Below, piece by piece: positions 28,033 through 37,588 of a stretch of 64,000 bases of DNA. Source of the stretch: Clostridia bacterium (GTDB lineage: Bacteria; Bacillota; Clostridia; Lachnospirales; Lachnospiraceae). Positions within the stretch are counted from its first letter, which is position 1, and each line of letters begins with the position of its first letter. The notes beneath the pieces are model-generated. The model worked only from the letters and a program-made list of their open reading frames with translations, searched no databases and had not been told where the DNA came from. Location of the stretch: NCBI GenBank assembly GCA_910575245.1, contig CAJTEN010000005.1, positions 124,001 to 188,000 of the forward strand, read 5' to 3'. The translations under genes were made by a program, and so were the position numbers.

Positions 28033-28180
28033 TCAGATTCTGTAACCGGGAGGCCGGGGCAGGCGAAACTGTTACAGATCTTTATGTCAGGGGCAAAATA
28101 CCGTTGCAGAAATCCCGATTTGATAATACACTAATAGAATAGATTTTCATCATTGATGAGGAGACACAGGAGGAATGTAT

Positions 28181-30223
28181 ATGAAGTATTATGTATCGGC
28201 AGATGTGAAGCAGGCAGGAGACGGAACGAAAGAAAAGCCTTTTGCCACAATTCAGGAGGCGGCTCAGATCGCCCGGGCAGGCGATGAGGTTATCGTAGCG
28301 CCGGGAATATACCGGGAGTCAGTGGATCCGCAATGTGCGGGTACAGAAGAGGACAGAATCGTATATCGGTCCGAAGAAAAGGGGAAGGCAGTGATCACAG
28401 GTGCGGAGCTTTTGACGGAATGGGAGCCTGTGGAAGGCAGTGTATGGAAATGCGTTGTACCCAACAGCCTGTTCGGAGAGTACAATCCGTTCACGACGCT
28501 TGTCAGCGGAGACTGGTTTATTGCATCTTTTATAGCCCATACGGGGGAAGTGTATCTTAACGACAAGGCCATGTATGAAGTGACGTCCCTGGAAGAGGTA
28601 AAACATCCGGTACGTTCCGCAGCTTCCTGGGATCCGGAATTTTCCGTGTATACATGGTTTTCAGCACAGGATCAGGAGAAGGACGCAACGGTTTTGTATG
28701 CTAATTTCCACGAGTATGACCCGCGCAGGGAATGTGTGGAGATGAATGTGCGGCGTCATTGCTTCTATCCGGAGAAGGAAGGGATTGGTTATATTACGCT
28801 TTCAGGCTTTACGGTGACGAAGGCTGCCACGCAGTGGGCGCCGCCGACCGCGTATCAGGAGGGAATGGTCGGGCCGCACTGGTCCAAAGGCTGGATTATT
28901 GAAGAATGTGATATTTCCCATTCCAAGTGCAGCGGTATTTCTCTGGGAAAATATCTGCAGCCGGACAATGATAACAAATGGCTGAAATGGAAATATAAGG
29001 ACGGCACGCAGACGGAACGGGACTGCATCTGCCAGGCACAGACGGAAGGATGGACGAAAGAGCGGATCGGGTCTCATATTATCCGCAGATGCAATATTCA
29101 CGACTGCGGACAGACCGGTATCGTCGGCCATCTGGGCGGTGTGTTCTCCGTGATCGAAGATAACCATATTCATCACATCAATAACCGCCAGAACCTGGCC
29201 GGAGCAGAGATCGGCGGTATCAAGATGCATGCGGCGATCGACGTGGTTATTCGGAGGAATCATTTCCATCACTGCACGCGTGGCCTGTGGCTGGACTGGC
29301 AGGCACAGGGTACCCGTGTGACGCAGAATCTGTTTCATGACAATTCGCTGCCCTTCGATCATCTCATGACGCAGGAAGGGGTGGCGGGGATAGGCGAAGA
29401 TATTTTCATAGAAGTATCACATGGCCCCACGCTGGTTGACCATAATATTCTGCTTTCCAGAAGAGCATTCAAGCTTCCCACGCAGGGTGTCGCGGTCGTG
29501 CATAACCTGATCGGTGGTGTTCTCACATGCGTTGGAACAGGGGTAAATAATGGGGCGAAGACGATGATTTCACCTCGCTATACACCCTATCATGTACACC
29601 ATCGCACGGAAATTGCGGGATTTATGACGATTCTTCACGGAGATATGCGGTTCTATAACAACGTGTTTGTCCAGCCGGAGATTCCGGAATTCCTGAAAAA
29701 GGTGGAAGAGGGAATGACATCGAAGGAATGGGACGATTTCAACACGGTAGCAGGAACGAGGCCATACAATGATTATCAGACTTATGAGGAATGGGAGAAG
29801 GAATTCGACGGATACTGCGGGATGGGCTCCGAGCCCAGTGACCGGTACTATATTCCCCTTCCGGTGTGGACAGGAGGCAACCGATATTATAACGGTGCAC
29901 AGCCGTGTGATAAGGAGAAAGATTATGCCGTGGACACAGAGCATACGATCCGGCTGGAACTTAAGGAAGAGAAGGGAAGCTGGAGACTGTACACCAATCT
30001 GGGAGAGTATCTTCCGACAGGGGAAGAGCGGCTTATTACTACGGATACACTGGGAATGGCGTTTGAGCCGGAGCAGCGCTTCGAGAATCCGGACGGAACC
30101 GAGATTATTTTCGACGAAGACTATTTCGGGAAAAAGAAAGAGCACGTGACTGCCGGTTCCTTCGGGGAAGTGACAGACGGAATCAGCGTAGCCGTCAGCT
30201 GTGACACAGCCGTTACCGGCTGA
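28181..30223 (+). CDS. Right-handed parallel beta-helix protein
   Basis: The protein is 680 residues from ATG 28181, 7 nt after AGGAGG; ATG 28175 is too close. The N-terminus, YYVSADVKQAGDGTKEKPFATIQEAAQIARAGDEVIV (cited as two ends YYVSADVK and QEAAQIARAGDEV), is the standard start of DUF1565/pectate-lyase-like beta-helix proteins. Coil repeats rich in Asn, His and Ile follow (HIIRRCNIHDCGQTGI; NHIHHINNRQN; RNHFHHCTRGLWLDWQ). No signal peptide, so it is probably cytoplasmic. These proteins often are glycoside hydrolases or lyases; the exact activity is not readable. Confidence 0.85.
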   Translation: MKYYVSADVKQAGDGTKEKPFATIQEAAQIARAGDEVIVAPGIYRESVDPQCAGTEEDRIVYRSEEKGKAVITGAELLTEWEPVEGSVWKCVVPNSLFGEYNPFTTLVSGDWFIASFIAHTGEVYLNDKAMYEVTSLEEVKHPVRSAASWDPEFSVYTWFSAQDQEKDATVLYANFHEYDPRRECVEMNVRRHCFYPEKEGIGYITLSGFTVTKAATQWAPPTAYQEGMVGPHWSKGWIIEECDISHSKCSGISLGKYLQPDNDNKWLKWKYKDGTQTERDCICQAQTEGWTKERIGSHIIRRCNIHDCGQTGIVGHLGGVFSVIEDNHIHHINNRQNLAGAEIGGIKMHAAIDVVIRRNHFHHCTRGLWLDWQAQGTRVTQNLFHDNSLPFDHLMTQEGVAGIGEDIFIEVSHGPTLVDHNILLSRRAFKLPTQGVAVVHNLIGGVLTCVGTGVNNGAKTMISPRYTPYHVHHRTEIAGFMTILHGDMRFYNNVFVQPEIPEFLKKVEEGMTSKEWDDFNTVAGTRPYNDYQTYEEWEKEFDGYCGMGSEPSDRYYIPLPVWTGGNRYYNGAQPCDKEKDYAVDTEHTIRLELKEEKGSWRLYTNLGEYLPTGEERLITTDTLGMAFEPEQRFENPDGTEIIFDEDYFGKKKEHVTAGSFGEVTDGISVAVSCDTAVTG

Positions 30224-30306
30224 TATGCCGCGGGGCGATCTCAGGATCCTGGAGTATAAAGCGAAATGGATATGAAACAGTCTGGAACGGGAGGGCCTGT
30301 AAAAAT

Positions 30307-32019
30307 ATGGCAAGAACAATTAGCATAGGTGCGCAGGATTTCGGGAAAATCAGGACGAATAATTATTTCTATGTAGATAAGACAGATTTCATCAGACAAT
30401 GGTGGGAATCCGCTGACGAGGTCACACTGATCACCCGTCCGAGACGGTTTGGAAAGACACTGAATATGAGTATGCTGGAACAGTTCTTTTCCGTAAAATA
30501 TGCCGGGCGAGGAGAGCTGTTTGAAGGGCTTTCCATATGGAAGGAAGAGAAATACCGTCAGATGCAGGGAACATGGCCTGTCCTGTTTTTGAGCTTTGCA
30601 AGGGTTAAGGAGAATACCTTCAAAGAAGCAAGGCGGAGTATCTGCAGGATCATAGAAGAACAGTATAACAAGAATGATTATCTGCTGAACGGGAATCTGC
30701 TCAACGAGAAGGAGAAGGCGTTTTATCAGGAAGTCCGGGCAGATATGCCGGACAGTACGGCGGCGGTATCCCTGCAGTCGATGTCGGATTTCCTCGGCAG
30801 ATATTATGGGAGGAAGGTTATCATTCTTCTGGATGAGTATGATACACCCATGCAGGAAGCCTATGTAAACGGATATTGGGAGGAGATGGCGGCTTTTATC
30901 AGGAGCCTTTTCAATGCAACCTTTAAAACAAATACTCATCTGGAACGTGCTGTGATGACAGGGATTACAAGGGTTAGCAAGGAGTCTATCTTTTCGGATC
31001 TGAATAATCTTGAGGTGGTAACCACTACTTCTGATAAATATTCGGAATTCTTTGGTTTTACCGAAGAGGAGGTGTTTGCGGCTTTGGGAGAATTTGGCTT
31101 ATCGGATCAGCAACAGAGAGTAAAGGACTGGTATGACGGATTCTCTTTTGGAGACAGGAAGGACATCTACAATCCCTGGTCTATCATTAATTATATTGAT
31201 AAAAAGAAAGTAGGCGCCTACTGGGCAAATACCAGCGCCAACAGCCTGGTGGAGAAGCTGCTCAGGGAAGGCAGGGCGAATATCAAGCAGGCTTTCGAAG
31301 ATTTGCTGCATGGCCAATCGCTCCGAAAGGAAATAGATGAACAGATTGTGTATAATCAATTATTCATAAAGAAGAATGCCGTCTGGAGTCTTCTGCTTGC
31401 CAGTGGGTACCTGAAGGTTGTCAGTGCAACGTTTGTGGAGGAGACAGGCCATACGTATTATGATCTGGCGCTGACCAACAAGGAAGTATATCTCATGCTT
31501 GAAAATATGATTCAGGACTGGTTTTCCGGCAATGATAATTACAATGATTTCATCAGGGCGCTTCTGCAGGATGATGTGGATGAGATGAACGAATATATGA
31601 ATCGGGTGGCGTTTGAGACCTTCAGCTATTTTGACACAGGCGGAAATCCGTCTAAGACGGAGCCGGAGAAATTTTACCATGGGTTTGTCCTGGGGCTGAT
31701 GGTGGATCTCGCAGACAGGTATATCCTGACTTCCAACCGGGAGAGCGGCTTCGGGAGATATGATGTGATGCTGGAGCCAAGAAAAGCCGGGGAGGATGCC
31801 ATAATATTGGAATTCAAGGTGTTTCAGCCGAGGAAAGAGCAAGACCTGCGGGAGACTGTGGAAGCGGCGTTGAAACAGATAGAAGAAAAGAAGTATGCGG
31901 CAGACCTGATTAAAAAGGGTGTTACAGAAGATCATATCCGCAGGTACGGGTTTGCTTTCTGTGGGAAAGAGGTGCTGATCGCAGGAGGATATTTTCCGGA
32001 AGGCGTATCGGAGGAATAG
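30307..32019 (+). CDS. AAA-ATPase-like/PD-(D/E)XK nuclease protein
   Basis: The 570-residue protein has the AAA-ATPase-like domain with FYVDKTDFI, P-loop RPRRFGKT at residues 44-51, Walker B VIILLDEYDTPM and AVMTGITRVSKESIFSDLNN, then a C-terminal PD-(D/E)XK domain: SGFGRYDVMLEP with Asp, and IILEFKVF with Glu-x-Lys. It belongs to the same superfamily as 16361 and 58741 but is more distant, nearer the Bacteroidetes-like subgroup. It lies 34 nt before a HipA-like kinase gene in the same direction, so the two may be cotranscribed. Biological role unknown for the whole family. Confidence 0.88.
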   Translation: MARTISIGAQDFGKIRTNNYFYVDKTDFIRQWWESADEVTLITRPRRFGKTLNMSMLEQFFSVKYAGRGELFEGLSIWKEEKYRQMQGTWPVLFLSFARVKENTFKEARRSICRIIEEQYNKNDYLLNGNLLNEKEKAFYQEVRADMPDSTAAVSLQSMSDFLGRYYGRKVIILLDEYDTPMQEAYVNGYWEEMAAFIRSLFNATFKTNTHLERAVMTGITRVSKESIFSDLNNLEVVTTTSDKYSEFFGFTEEEVFAALGEFGLSDQQQRVKDWYDGFSFGDRKDIYNPWSIINYIDKKKVGAYWANTSANSLVEKLLREGRANIKQAFEDLLHGQSLRKEIDEQIVYNQLFIKKNAVWSLLLASGYLKVVSATFVEETGHTYYDLALTNKEVYLMLENMIQDWFSGNDNYNDFIRALLQDDVDEMNEYMNRVAFETFSYFDTGGNPSKTEPEKFYHGFVLGLMVDLADRYILTSNRESGFGRYDVMLEPRKAGEDAIILEFKVFQPRKEQDLRETVEAALKQIEEKKYAADLIKKGVTEDHIRRYGFAFCGKEVLIAGGYFPEGVSEE

Positions 32020-32053
32020 GAACCTGGGCGGCGGAAATGGAGAGGTAATAATT

Positions 32054-33190
32054 GTGGAAGGAATACGGGCATTCACGGTCATGATGAAGGATACCGAAGT
32101 CATACGGGTAGATTTCGATGCACTGCAGTATGAAGTGTTAAGCGAGAAATATCTGCCCTATCCCATCAAGGGAAGGATCCATAAGATACCGGCACTGAGC
32201 GCGGCCGGCACCACTTATGATATGACCCAGGCCATACTTGCCGCAAGGAAGAACGAGGAGGCTGTGGTCAGCTGGCTGGCAGGCCGGGTATTGCTTTTGA
32301 GCCGTGCCAATGCCAAGTGGATCTACAATCTTTTCCGCTTCGAGCAGGTCAGCACAGCCGAGCAGCATGTGAAGATTGCGCTGGTCTGCCGTGCGGTTTC
32401 CGTGTTGGATCCGTACTGGCTGAAATTTGATGATGACGGGGATATTTCCTGGAGCAGCGTAGATGTGAGACAGAACCCCTTGAATGAAATCGTCGCTCAG
32501 GTAGCGCTGCACGGCAAGTCGCTGACACTTCAAGGCTCTCCGGTCACACCGGAGCTGACCACCAACGGCGCCTATGCCAAGGCGTGGAGAAGACATTCGG
32601 ATGCTTCTCTGTGGCTTTATAAATTAGGAGCCAACGGCAATACGGAGTCCAGGATCGAGGTGATGTGTTCAAACCTTCTGGATAAGATGAATGTGGAGCA
32701 TGTCCATTATGAAGCCGGGCAGGATGAAGATCAGTATGTCTGCATGTGCCCCTGCATGACGACGGAGTCGAAGGCCATTCTGACAGGAATGGAGTTTATC
32801 TCTTACTGTAATGTCAATGGAATGGATCCGGATACCCGGATGTTTGAGATTGACAAAGAGAGCATCTATAAGATGTGGATTGTGGATTTCCTGATCAGCA
32901 ACCGGGACAGGCACGGACAGAACTGGGGGTTCTTCTACGATACGGAGACGATGGAGATTCTGGGGTGCCATCCGCTGTTTGACCACAATAACGCGTTTGA
33001 TATTGATTTCATGCGTAATATGGATGCACCGTATCAGTTCGGCGAGATGACAATCAGGCAGGCCGCCATGAAAGCAATGGGAGAGGTGGACTTTCACTTT
33101 ACGGCTCCGATTACGAGGGAAGATTTTATCACGGACAGACAGTACCAGAGTTTCCGGAAGCGGGCGGAATGCCTGGGATTGAAGATGTAA
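32054..33190 (+). CDS. HipA-like protein kinase, without a HipB partner
   Basis: The 378-residue protein from GTG 32054 (AGAGGT upstream) has a HipA/CtkA-like kinase core in its second half: catalytic loop SNRDRHGQNWGFF with Asp285 and Asn290, and the metal loop HPLFDHNNAFD with Asp310. The first 170 residues are not recognisable. HipA kinases phosphorylate translation factors and usually pair with a HipB antitoxin; no small DNA-binding gene is next to this one. The gene ahead is an AAA/PD-(D/E)XK protein 34 nt away. It could be a standalone effector kinase. Confidence 0.7.
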   Translation: MEGIRAFTVMMKDTEVIRVDFDALQYEVLSEKYLPYPIKGRIHKIPALSAAGTTYDMTQAILAARKNEEAVVSWLAGRVLLLSRANAKWIYNLFRFEQVSTAEQHVKIALVCRAVSVLDPYWLKFDDDGDISWSSVDVRQNPLNEIVAQVALHGKSLTLQGSPVTPELTTNGAYAKAWRRHSDASLWLYKLGANGNTESRIEVMCSNLLDKMNVEHVHYEAGQDEDQYVCMCPCMTTESKAILTGMEFISYCNVNGMDPDTRMFEIDKESIYKMWIVDFLISNRDRHGQNWGFFYDTETMEILGCHPLFDHNNAFDIDFMRNMDAPYQFGEMTIRQAAMKAMGEVDFHFTAPITREDFITDRQYQSFRKRAECLGLKM

Positions 33191-33281
33191 AAGAAAAGTG
33201 ACTGCGAAGCCGGAGGCTGTAGTATCTTTGTGGTGGTGAAATTTTAAAGAAATCTTCTTAAAATTAAAAAGGAGCAAAACA

Positions 33282-34580
33282 ATGCAAACACAACAAACCG
33301 AAACTTCAAAATTATTTTCATATATTAAATCCGGCACCTCCGCGTACCATGTTGTCTCACACAGCAGGCAGCTGCTTCTCGACGCGGGCTTTGAGGAGCT
33401 GCATTTGAAAGAGATCTGGAATCTTAAGCGCGACGGCCGGTATTTTTGTATGCCCTTCGGGACGACACTTTATGCCTTCACGGTCGGCAGGGAATGCGAT
33501 CTTGCCAACGGTATCCACATCGGCGGCGCCCACACGGATTTCCCTGCTGTCAAGATCAAGCCGAACCCGGAGATTTTCACCCAGGGATATATGCAGTTGA
33601 ACACGGAGGTGTACGGCGGGCCGATCCTGAATACTTTCTTTGACAGGCCGCTGTCTCTTGCAGGCAAAGTGGTGACACGCGGAGAAAGCTATGACAGACC
33701 GGCCAGCCATCTCATCGATTTCAGGGATCCGGTGCTGTATCTGCCCAATCTGGCGGTTCATATGAACCGTGAGGTGAACGAGAAGGGCGCCCCGATCGAC
33801 AATCAGAAGCATCTGCTTCCGATGCTGGGAACCATAGGGGATGAACTGGACAAGGATGCCACACTGGCAGGGATGCTTGCGGACAGACTTGCCGTGAAGA
33901 AGGGAGATATACTGGACTATGACCTGTGTGTTTATAATCCGGAAGAACCGCAGCTGGTGGGAATAACCGGAGAATTTATCTCTGCCCCGCGTCTGGATGA
34001 TATCACTTCGGTCTGTGCGTTGGTACATGGGCTGATAGAAAGCGGGAATGCCGACCGGGTTAATCTGGTATGCCTTTTTGATAATGAGGAGATCGGCAGT
34101 CTCAGCAAGCAGGGGGCGGACTCTTCTCTGCCGTCCATTGTGATCCAGAAAATATGGCAGGCTTTCGGGAAGAGCCCGGTAGACTGCATGGCAGATATTT
34201 CCGACGGCATGATGCTCTCCGTGGATGTTGCGCATGCCTGGCATCCGAATTACCCCGGCAATCAGGATATTACGAATTATCCGATCCTGAATCAAGGCTT
34301 TGTACTGAAAACGGCAAGCAATCAGACCTACTCCTGGGATCCGGAGATTCTTGCATCCGTCATGGCGCTCTGTGAGGAAAAGGAGATTCCTTATCAGCGG
34401 TTTGTGAAGCATTCCAATGTAAAGGGCGGCGGAACGATCGGTTCGATCATTTCTTCGCACCTGCCCATGCGGACGGCGGATCTGGGTGTCGGCCTGTTGG
34501 CGATGCACTCCAGCCGTGAGATGATGGGCGTGAAGGACCAGACGGCGCTTATGCGGTTTGTGGAAGCATTTTTCGAATGA
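33282..34580 (+). CDS. M18 family aminopeptidase
   Basis: The 432-residue enzyme has the M18 (aspartyl aminopeptidase/ApeB) motifs: GGAHTDFPAVKIKPNP with the first metal-binding His near residue 85, CLFDNEEIGSLSKQGADSS with the catalytic Glu pair near residue 267, and SVDVAHAWHPNY with the bridging region; a late KHSNVKGGGTIGSI completes the site. It is a cytoplasmic zinc exopeptidase that removes acidic N-terminal residues. Start after AAAAAGGAG. It stands alone with a terminator behind. Confidence 0.92.
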   Translation: MQTQQTETSKLFSYIKSGTSAYHVVSHSRQLLLDAGFEELHLKEIWNLKRDGRYFCMPFGTTLYAFTVGRECDLANGIHIGGAHTDFPAVKIKPNPEIFTQGYMQLNTEVYGGPILNTFFDRPLSLAGKVVTRGESYDRPASHLIDFRDPVLYLPNLAVHMNREVNEKGAPIDNQKHLLPMLGTIGDELDKDATLAGMLADRLAVKKGDILDYDLCVYNPEEPQLVGITGEFISAPRLDDITSVCALVHGLIESGNADRVNLVCLFDNEEIGSLSKQGADSSLPSIVIQKIWQAFGKSPVDCMADISDGMMLSVDVAHAWHPNYPGNQDITNYPILNQGFVLKTASNQTYSWDPEILASVMALCEEKEIPYQRFVKHSNVKGGGTIGSIISSHLPMRTADLGVGLLAMHSSREMMGVKDQTALMRFVEAFFE

Positions 34581-34627
34581 GAGAATGGAGTCTGAGAGCG
34601 GAGTTGGCAATCAGATTATAGTATGCG

Positions 34628-34658
34628 GCCTGTCGGTTTAACCGGCAGGCTGTTTCGG
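34628..34658 (+). terminator. Terminator of the M18 aminopeptidase gene
   Basis: GCCTGTCGGT and ACCGGCAGGC pair around TTA with one G-T pair, giving a 10-bp stem (34628-34650) followed by TGTTTCGG. The T-run is short but the place fits. Confidence 0.65.
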
Positions 34659-34683
34659 TCCATGGACTTATCGTAGCAGGGTG

Positions 34684-34741
34684 ATCTCAGAATCCTTAGA
34701 ATTATCTCAAAATCCTTAGAATCAAATCTCAAAATCATGTG
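34684..34741. repeat. Short direct repeats of an ATCTCAAAATCCTTAGAAT unit
   Basis: Units begin at 34684 (ATCTCAGAATCCTTAGAAT), 34704 (ATCTCAAAATCCTTAGAAT) and 34726 (ATCTCAAAATCATGTG, partial). Period is 20 then 22 bp. They lie in the 294-nt gap before a permease gene and could be regulator sites or slippage products. Confidence 0.7.
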
Positions 34742-34874
34742 AAAACAGAACAGAATCCTTTCTTCAACTTATTCCCCTTTTTTCCTATAATTTAAAACAG
34801 CAACGAAAGAACTGTATGCGAAATCAGGCAGGATACAGAACATTTGGGCAGTTTATGCGGGAGAGGAGAAGAAA

Positions 34875-35807
34875 ATGTTAAAATTTCTGGTAAAACGTAT
34901 TTTGTGGCTGATACCGGTGGTTTTGGGAGTTTCCGTTCTTATTTTTACAATCATGTGCTTCACACCGGGAGACCCGGCGAGGAATGCACTCGGCGCGGAC
35001 GCTTCTCAGGAGTCGATTGATGAATTTAATGAAAGACACGGTTTAAATGATCCGTATTTTGTCAGGTTGGGAAGCTTTTTAAAGTCTACCTTTCTGGAAT
35101 TTGACCTAGGAACTTCCTACATAAATGGAAGCTCGGTTTCCGAACAGATCACATCGCGTCTGGGATATACGATGAAGATTACCTATATTGGCATTCTGAT
35201 TTCTATTGTACTGGGAATCCCGGCCGGAATTATAGCGGCAACAAACCAGAATACCTGGAAAGACAGTCTTTCTATGGTGGTGTCATTGTTCTGCGCGTCC
35301 ATGCCGAGTTTCTGGTTTGCGCTGCTTCTGGTTATGTTCTTCGCCCTTCGGCTCGGCTGGCTGCCTACCGTGGGAGTAAAGAGCTGGACAGGATATATTC
35401 TGCCATGTGTGTCTATAGGAATCGGAGGAGCCGCCGGCATTGCGAGACAGACCAGATCCAGTATGTTAGAGGTCATTCGGCAGGATTATGTGACGACGGC
35501 GAAAGCGAAAGGGCAAAGTTATTCCAAAATTATCTGGGGACATTGTCTGAGGAATGCGTTAATTCCGGTTTTGACGGTCATCGGCAGCCAGATGGCGGTT
35601 CTGGTAGGCAGTTCGCTTGTGTGTGAGACGATTTTTTCAATACCGGGTATCGGATCCTATTTAGTGACGGGGGTTAATCAGAGAGATTACCCGGTGGTGC
35701 TTGGGTGTGTGGTAGTATTGTCGCTGATCTTCAGTCTGACGATGCTGTGTGTGGATCTTATGTATGCGGCAGTAGACCCTCGGTTCAGAAATATTCTCAA
35801 GTCCTAA
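34875..35807 (+). CDS. Peptide-type ABC transporter permease (DppB family)
   Basis: The 310-residue protein has the DppB start, FTPGDPARNALG, six spans and the coupling loop QDYVTTAKAKGQSYSKIIWGHCLRNALIP (ends QDYVTTAKAKG and LRNALIP). It appears intact and starts after GGGAGAGGAG. Its partner permease downstream is broken, and no ATPase or complete binding protein remains nearby, so the transporter cannot work from this locus alone. Confidence 0.9.
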   Translation: MLKFLVKRILWLIPVVLGVSVLIFTIMCFTPGDPARNALGADASQESIDEFNERHGLNDPYFVRLGSFLKSTFLEFDLGTSYINGSSVSEQITSRLGYTMKITYIGILISIVLGIPAGIIAATNQNTWKDSLSMVVSLFCASMPSFWFALLLVMFFALRLGWLPTVGVKSWTGYILPCVSIGIGGAAGIARQTRSSMLEVIRQDYVTTAKAKGQSYSKIIWGHCLRNALIPVLTVIGSQMAVLVGSSLVCETIFSIPGIGSYLVTGVNQRDYPVVLGCVVVLSLIFSLTMLCVDLMYAAVDPRFRNILKS

Positions 35808-35899
35808 TGGTCTTAATGCTGAAGAGTATATCTGTGCCGTGTCGGTTCAGGCATAAATCATATTTTTGATGAAATCAGTTTAAGTGGAAGGGAGCAAAT

Positions 35900-36706
35900 A
35901 TGCGGTCAGAAAAGATGAATCAAAGGACAGTGAAAAAGTCTCAGTTTGGTATGGTGATGAAACGTCTTGCAAAAAATAAAATGGCAATTGTCGGCCTTGC
36001 AATAGTGAGCATACTGATAATAATTGCAGCGCTGGCTGATGTGATTATTCCTTATGATTACGGTTATCAGGATACAAGTGCGCTTCTTCAGCCGCCTGGA
36101 GCAGGTCACTTATTGGGAACGGATAATCTTGGACGGGACATTTTAAGCAGGCTGATTTATGGCACCCGTCTCTCTATGAAAATGGGAATCCTCTCTGTTC
36201 TGCTTGCAGCGGTACTGGGAACCTTCCTGGGAAGTATTGCAGGCTATTACGGAGGCCTGGCGGATGATATAATCATGCGTTTTCTGGATATCTACCAGTC
36301 GATTCCGGGACTTGTAATGTGTGTGGCCCTGGCAGCAGTGCTTGACCCCGGACTTAATAATTCTATTCTGGCAGTGGGAATTACGACGATGTCAGGCTAT
36401 GCAAGAATGATCCGTGGTTCTATCATGCAGGTGAAGGGAATGGAATACATAGAAGCGGCCACGGCCATCAACGCCAGCGATAAAAGAATCATATTAAAAC
36501 ATATTATGCCCAATGCCATTTCTCCTCTGATCGTGCAAATGACTATGGGAATCGGCGGAGCGATTCTGATGGCATACAGAGGCATGCAAGAGTGCATCCT
36601 ATGGCGGTTATGCATCAAATATATCCACCTGTACCTCTCCCAGGTTTGGCGATTACAGGGAGGAATGGGCGTCTCTTTCGGTAGAAACCGACTATTATGC
36701 ATATGA
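35900..36706 (+). pseudogene. DppC-type permease with lost C-terminus
   Basis: The first 220 or so residues are a normal DppC: LLGTDNLGRDILSRLIYGTR and the coupling loop MEYIEAATAINASDKRIILKHIMPNAISP. At GIGGAILM the family would continue with EAGLSFLG, but here the frame changes to unrelated residues (AYRGMQECILWRLC) and stops at 36706. The break near 36575 is the joint with a binding-protein fragment read in another frame. The last membrane spans are missing, so it is probably inactive. Confidence 0.85.
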
Positions 36707-36938
36707 TGTGGAGAATGCGAAGGAATATCTGGCAGCATCCGGAATTGCCCAGGGAACGACAATTAAACTGGTGCATAGCGGCATGAATGCACAGGCATCG
36801 GAGGCGGAGGTGATACAGGCTTGCCTGAATGAAATCGGATTAAACTGCGAGCTGGTATCTGTTCCGGATACAACTGCCGATTTTGTTACAAATCAGCCTG
36901 AGGATTGGGAATTTGAAAACTGCCGGATGGGCAGCTGA
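36576..36938 (+). pseudogene. Internal fragment of a peptide-binding protein gene
   Basis: In the frame of GTG 36708, codons from about 36600 read YGGYASNISTCTSPRFGDYR then TDYYAYDVENAKEYLAASGI and continue to QPEDWEFENCRMGS before a stop. This matches the middle of SBP_bac_5 proteins, with the usual YDVEKAKELLAEAG region. Both ends are missing. It is joined upstream to the cut DppC gene and downstream to an opposite-strand response-regulator remnant. Confidence 0.75.
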
Positions 36939-37474
36939 AAAATCTGGGCATCCTGTGGGACAGAGGTTACGGGCCGATCGCTCAGCAGCACTCTGTTGTG
37001 GGGATAAACGGCAGCTCTCGCCAGATAATCTTTCAAAGCCGGTGACAGGCTGTCCCTGGAATAATCCAGATCATAGGTGGGAATACCAAGGCTTGTCTTC
37101 CTGGAAAGCTTGTCAAGAAGCCTGGGAAGAATACGCTGGATTTCTTCCTTTTTGACCGGTTTCAGCAAATAGGCAAATGCCTGGTTATCCAATGCCTGAC
37201 AGGCGTAATTGAAATTACGATATGCGGTAAGTATAATAAATTCTGTTTCCAGACCGAGACTGCGAATGGAGGAGATCAGGTCAAGGCCGCTCATATCAGG
37301 CATGGCGATATCTGTGATTACGAAGTCAGGCTGGTAAGCCAGAATAGCTTCATAGGCTTCCTTTCCCGATGTGCAGTTACAACAGATCTCAATTTCGTAA
37401 CTGTCCCAGTCAATTATGTGGTTGATACTGTAGAAATTGACAGGTTAGTCATCAATGATGATTAAACGGTACAT
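36935..37474 (-). pseudogene. AraC-type response regulator remnant with an early stop
   Basis: Read on the minus strand from ATG 37474, which has a good CCCGGAGGATT site, the frame gives MYRLIIIDD, a TAA codon, then PVNFYSINHIIDWDSYEIE and a receiver domain with FVITDIAMPDMSGLDLISSI (phospho-Asp) and AYLLKPVKKEE. After about residue 165 homology ends where the frame enters the binding-protein fragment. The stop is one base from GAA, the usual third acidic codon. The DNA-binding domain is gone. Confidence 0.8.
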
Positions 37475-37588
37475 GATAATCCTCCGGGAAATATGCGTTT
37501 TAATGCTGATATCTATTTATTATAAATAGTAGGTGGGCATTCGTCAAATTTGGGTTACTGTTTCCGGCTGATGTTTTGGGAGGAAAAT

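Noticed and set aside
33357..34610. 417-codon frame antisense to the M18 aminopeptidase
   Set aside because: The sense gene has all metal and catalytic motifs; the antisense product has none.
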